This document shows, piece by piece, positions 13,824 to 14,705 of a stretch of 14,705 bases of DNA; position 1 is the stretch's first letter, and every line of letters starts with the position of its first letter. Under the pieces are notes generated by a model. That model had not been told where the DNA came from, searched no databases, and saw only the letters and a program-made list of their open reading frames with translations. The position numbers and the translations under genes are program-made. This DNA is from Bacteroidales bacterium. GTDB lineage: Bacteria > Bacteroidota > Bacteroidia > Bacteroidales > WCHB1-69. Location of the stretch: assembly GCA_016290715.1 (NCBI GenBank), contig JAEEUY010000150.1, forward strand, positions 1 to 14,705. Reading direction: 5' to 3'.

Positions 13824-14621
13824 ATGAGAAAAATAACCCTCTTTTGGCTTCTGTCATTTTGGTTATTCCTTTCTTCTGCTTTTTCACAAAATATTGAAAA
13901 TCAATATAAAAGAATAGGGACAGCGCAAGCTACGTCCCTTTCTCTTGATATATTGGGTAATATTTACCTCTTGAACGGCAATACGATTTACAAACTCTCT
14001 TCTTCAGGCGAAGTGGTGGCTTCTTATACCAACTTCAAATTGGGTGAGATTACTTCTGTGGATGTTGATAATCCATTGAAAATCATGTTGTTTTACAAAG
14101 ATGCGGGGGCTATCGTTTTTCTCGATTCGCAAATGACCCCACTGATGGAAACCATTGACTTGCTGGAAAATCACTACTATTCGATTTCGTTGGCTACTTT
14201 CTCTTCCGATGATCTGATTTGGTTATACGACAACCGTGCGAAAGAGCTGATTGCTGTGGATTTTTTCCTGAAAGAAAAAAGGCGTATCTCTATTGATAAT
14301 GAACTGTCATCGCCAGCCGCCTTGCTTGCTATCCCTGAAAAATCACTTTTCCTGCACGACCCCGCAACGGGCATTTTAATGTTTGATGCTTTTGGAACAT
14401 ATTTGAAAACCATCACATTAATAACCCAAAGTAAAATACAAATTTCTGATAATCAGGTAGTTTATATTGATCAGGATGAATTGTTCCTATATGATTTTCA
14501 GGCGTTAAGACAGAGTTGGCTGGCCTACCTGCCCGCAGGGGTTTTGCAGGCTGTTTTGTGGAACAATCAAGTGCTGTTTATTGGGTCAGACAAAAATGTA
14601 TATTCCTTTCCAATAGAATGA
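13824..14621 (+). CDS. Conserved exported protein of unknown function, beta-propeller-like
   Basis: 265 residues. The signal peptide is MRKITLFWLLSFWLFLSSAFS, cleaved near 21-23, and the rest should be periplasmic. The body is a string of short beta repeats such as LSLDILGNIYLLNGNTIYKL (39-58), SVDVDNPLKIMLFYKD (about 73-88), LFLHDPATGILMFDAFGTYL and LFIGSDKNVYSF near the end. This looks like a small propeller of the NHL/PQQ style with one repeat about every 40 residues. The combination of LGNIYLLN, SVDVDNPLKIMLFYKD and TGILMFDAFGTYLKTI matches, from memory, a family widespread in Bacteroidota and annotated only as hypothetical. No catalytic residues are evident. It starts 6 bases after the TlpA-like gene, and its stop overlaps the next ATG (ATGA), so the three exported genes are probably translated as a unit. 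Confidence 0.75.
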   Translation: MRKITLFWLLSFWLFLSSAFSQNIENQYKRIGTAQATSLSLDILGNIYLLNGNTIYKLSSSGEVVASYTNFKLGEITSVDVDNPLKIMLFYKDAGAIVFLDSQMTPLMETIDLLENHYYSISLATFSSDDLIWLYDNRAKELIAVDFFLKEKRRISIDNELSSPAALLAIPEKSLFLHDPATGILMFDAFGTYLKTITLITQSKIQISDNQVVYIDQDELFLYDFQALRQSWLAYLPAGVLQAVLWNNQVLFIGSDKNVYSFPIE

Positions 14622-14705
14622 AAAAAATACTCACATTAGGGTTCTTATTTTGTGCTTTTTCTGCCTTCGGACAGAAGAATTTTGATTTTCGTTATTGGGA
14701 AGACT
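14618..14705 (+). CDS. Start of another exported protein (truncated by the window edge)
   Basis: The ATG at 14618 overlaps the preceding stop (ATGA). The 29 visible codons begin MKKILTLGFLFCAFSAFGQ, a clear Sec signal peptide with a likely cut before or at the Gln, followed by KNFDFRYWED. The family cannot be named from this fragment. Position and coupling place it in the same transcript as the propeller-like gene. Confidence 0.75.
   Translation, partial: MKKILTLGFLFCAFSAFGQKNFDFRYWED

Overview
The window comes from a member of the Bacteroidota, most likely order Bacteroidales. The evidence is a protein with a type IX secretion (T9SS) C-terminal sorting domain, a DUF4369-thioredoxin (TlpA-like) protein, Bacteroidota-type promoter elements (TAnnTTTG near -7) and AT-rich leaders without Shine-Dalgarno sequences. 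The tig-clpP-clpX order fits but is not specific. No rRNA, tRNA, CRISPR array, transposase gene or phage gene is visible.

Left part (1-4056, all + strand): a DUF3298-type lipoprotein gene ends in a strong intrinsic terminator. A 369-base gap follows, holding a dispersed Bacteroidota-type repeat. Next are a membrane-anchored protein with degenerate WG repeats, a receiver-less LytTR DNA-binding regulator, and, overlapping it by 14 bases, a membrane-anchored protein related to phosphodiester glycosidases (NAGPA/DUF2233). The regulator-membrane protein overlap recalls the LytTR regulatory systems of Firmicutes and is the best candidate for an undescribed regulatory module.

Middle (4061-6639): a nitroreductase-family gene (- strand) and a threonine-aldolase-family gene (+ strand) diverge from a compact promoter region. 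About 780 bases without a convincing gene follow. They hold hairpins resembling REP/BIME elements, including an exact 20-base inverted pair carrying the GTAG tetranucleotide typical of RAYT-recognised REPs, then a second copy of the dispersed repeat, and then the promoter and structured leader of a secreted T9SS protein (6640-8535), which ends in an intrinsic terminator.

Right part (8682-14705): a proteostasis operon of trigger factor, ClpP and ClpX, followed without any visible terminator by a DUF4369/TlpA-like thiol protein, a conserved exported propeller-like protein of unknown function and the start of another exported protein. Trigger factor folds nascent chains, and ClpX unfolds substrates for ClpP. 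Two features stand out. The ClpP catalytic Asp is replaced by Asn (codon 10791-10793), and trigger factor ends in a ~50-residue Lys/Ala-rich tail whose stop codon overlaps the clpP start.
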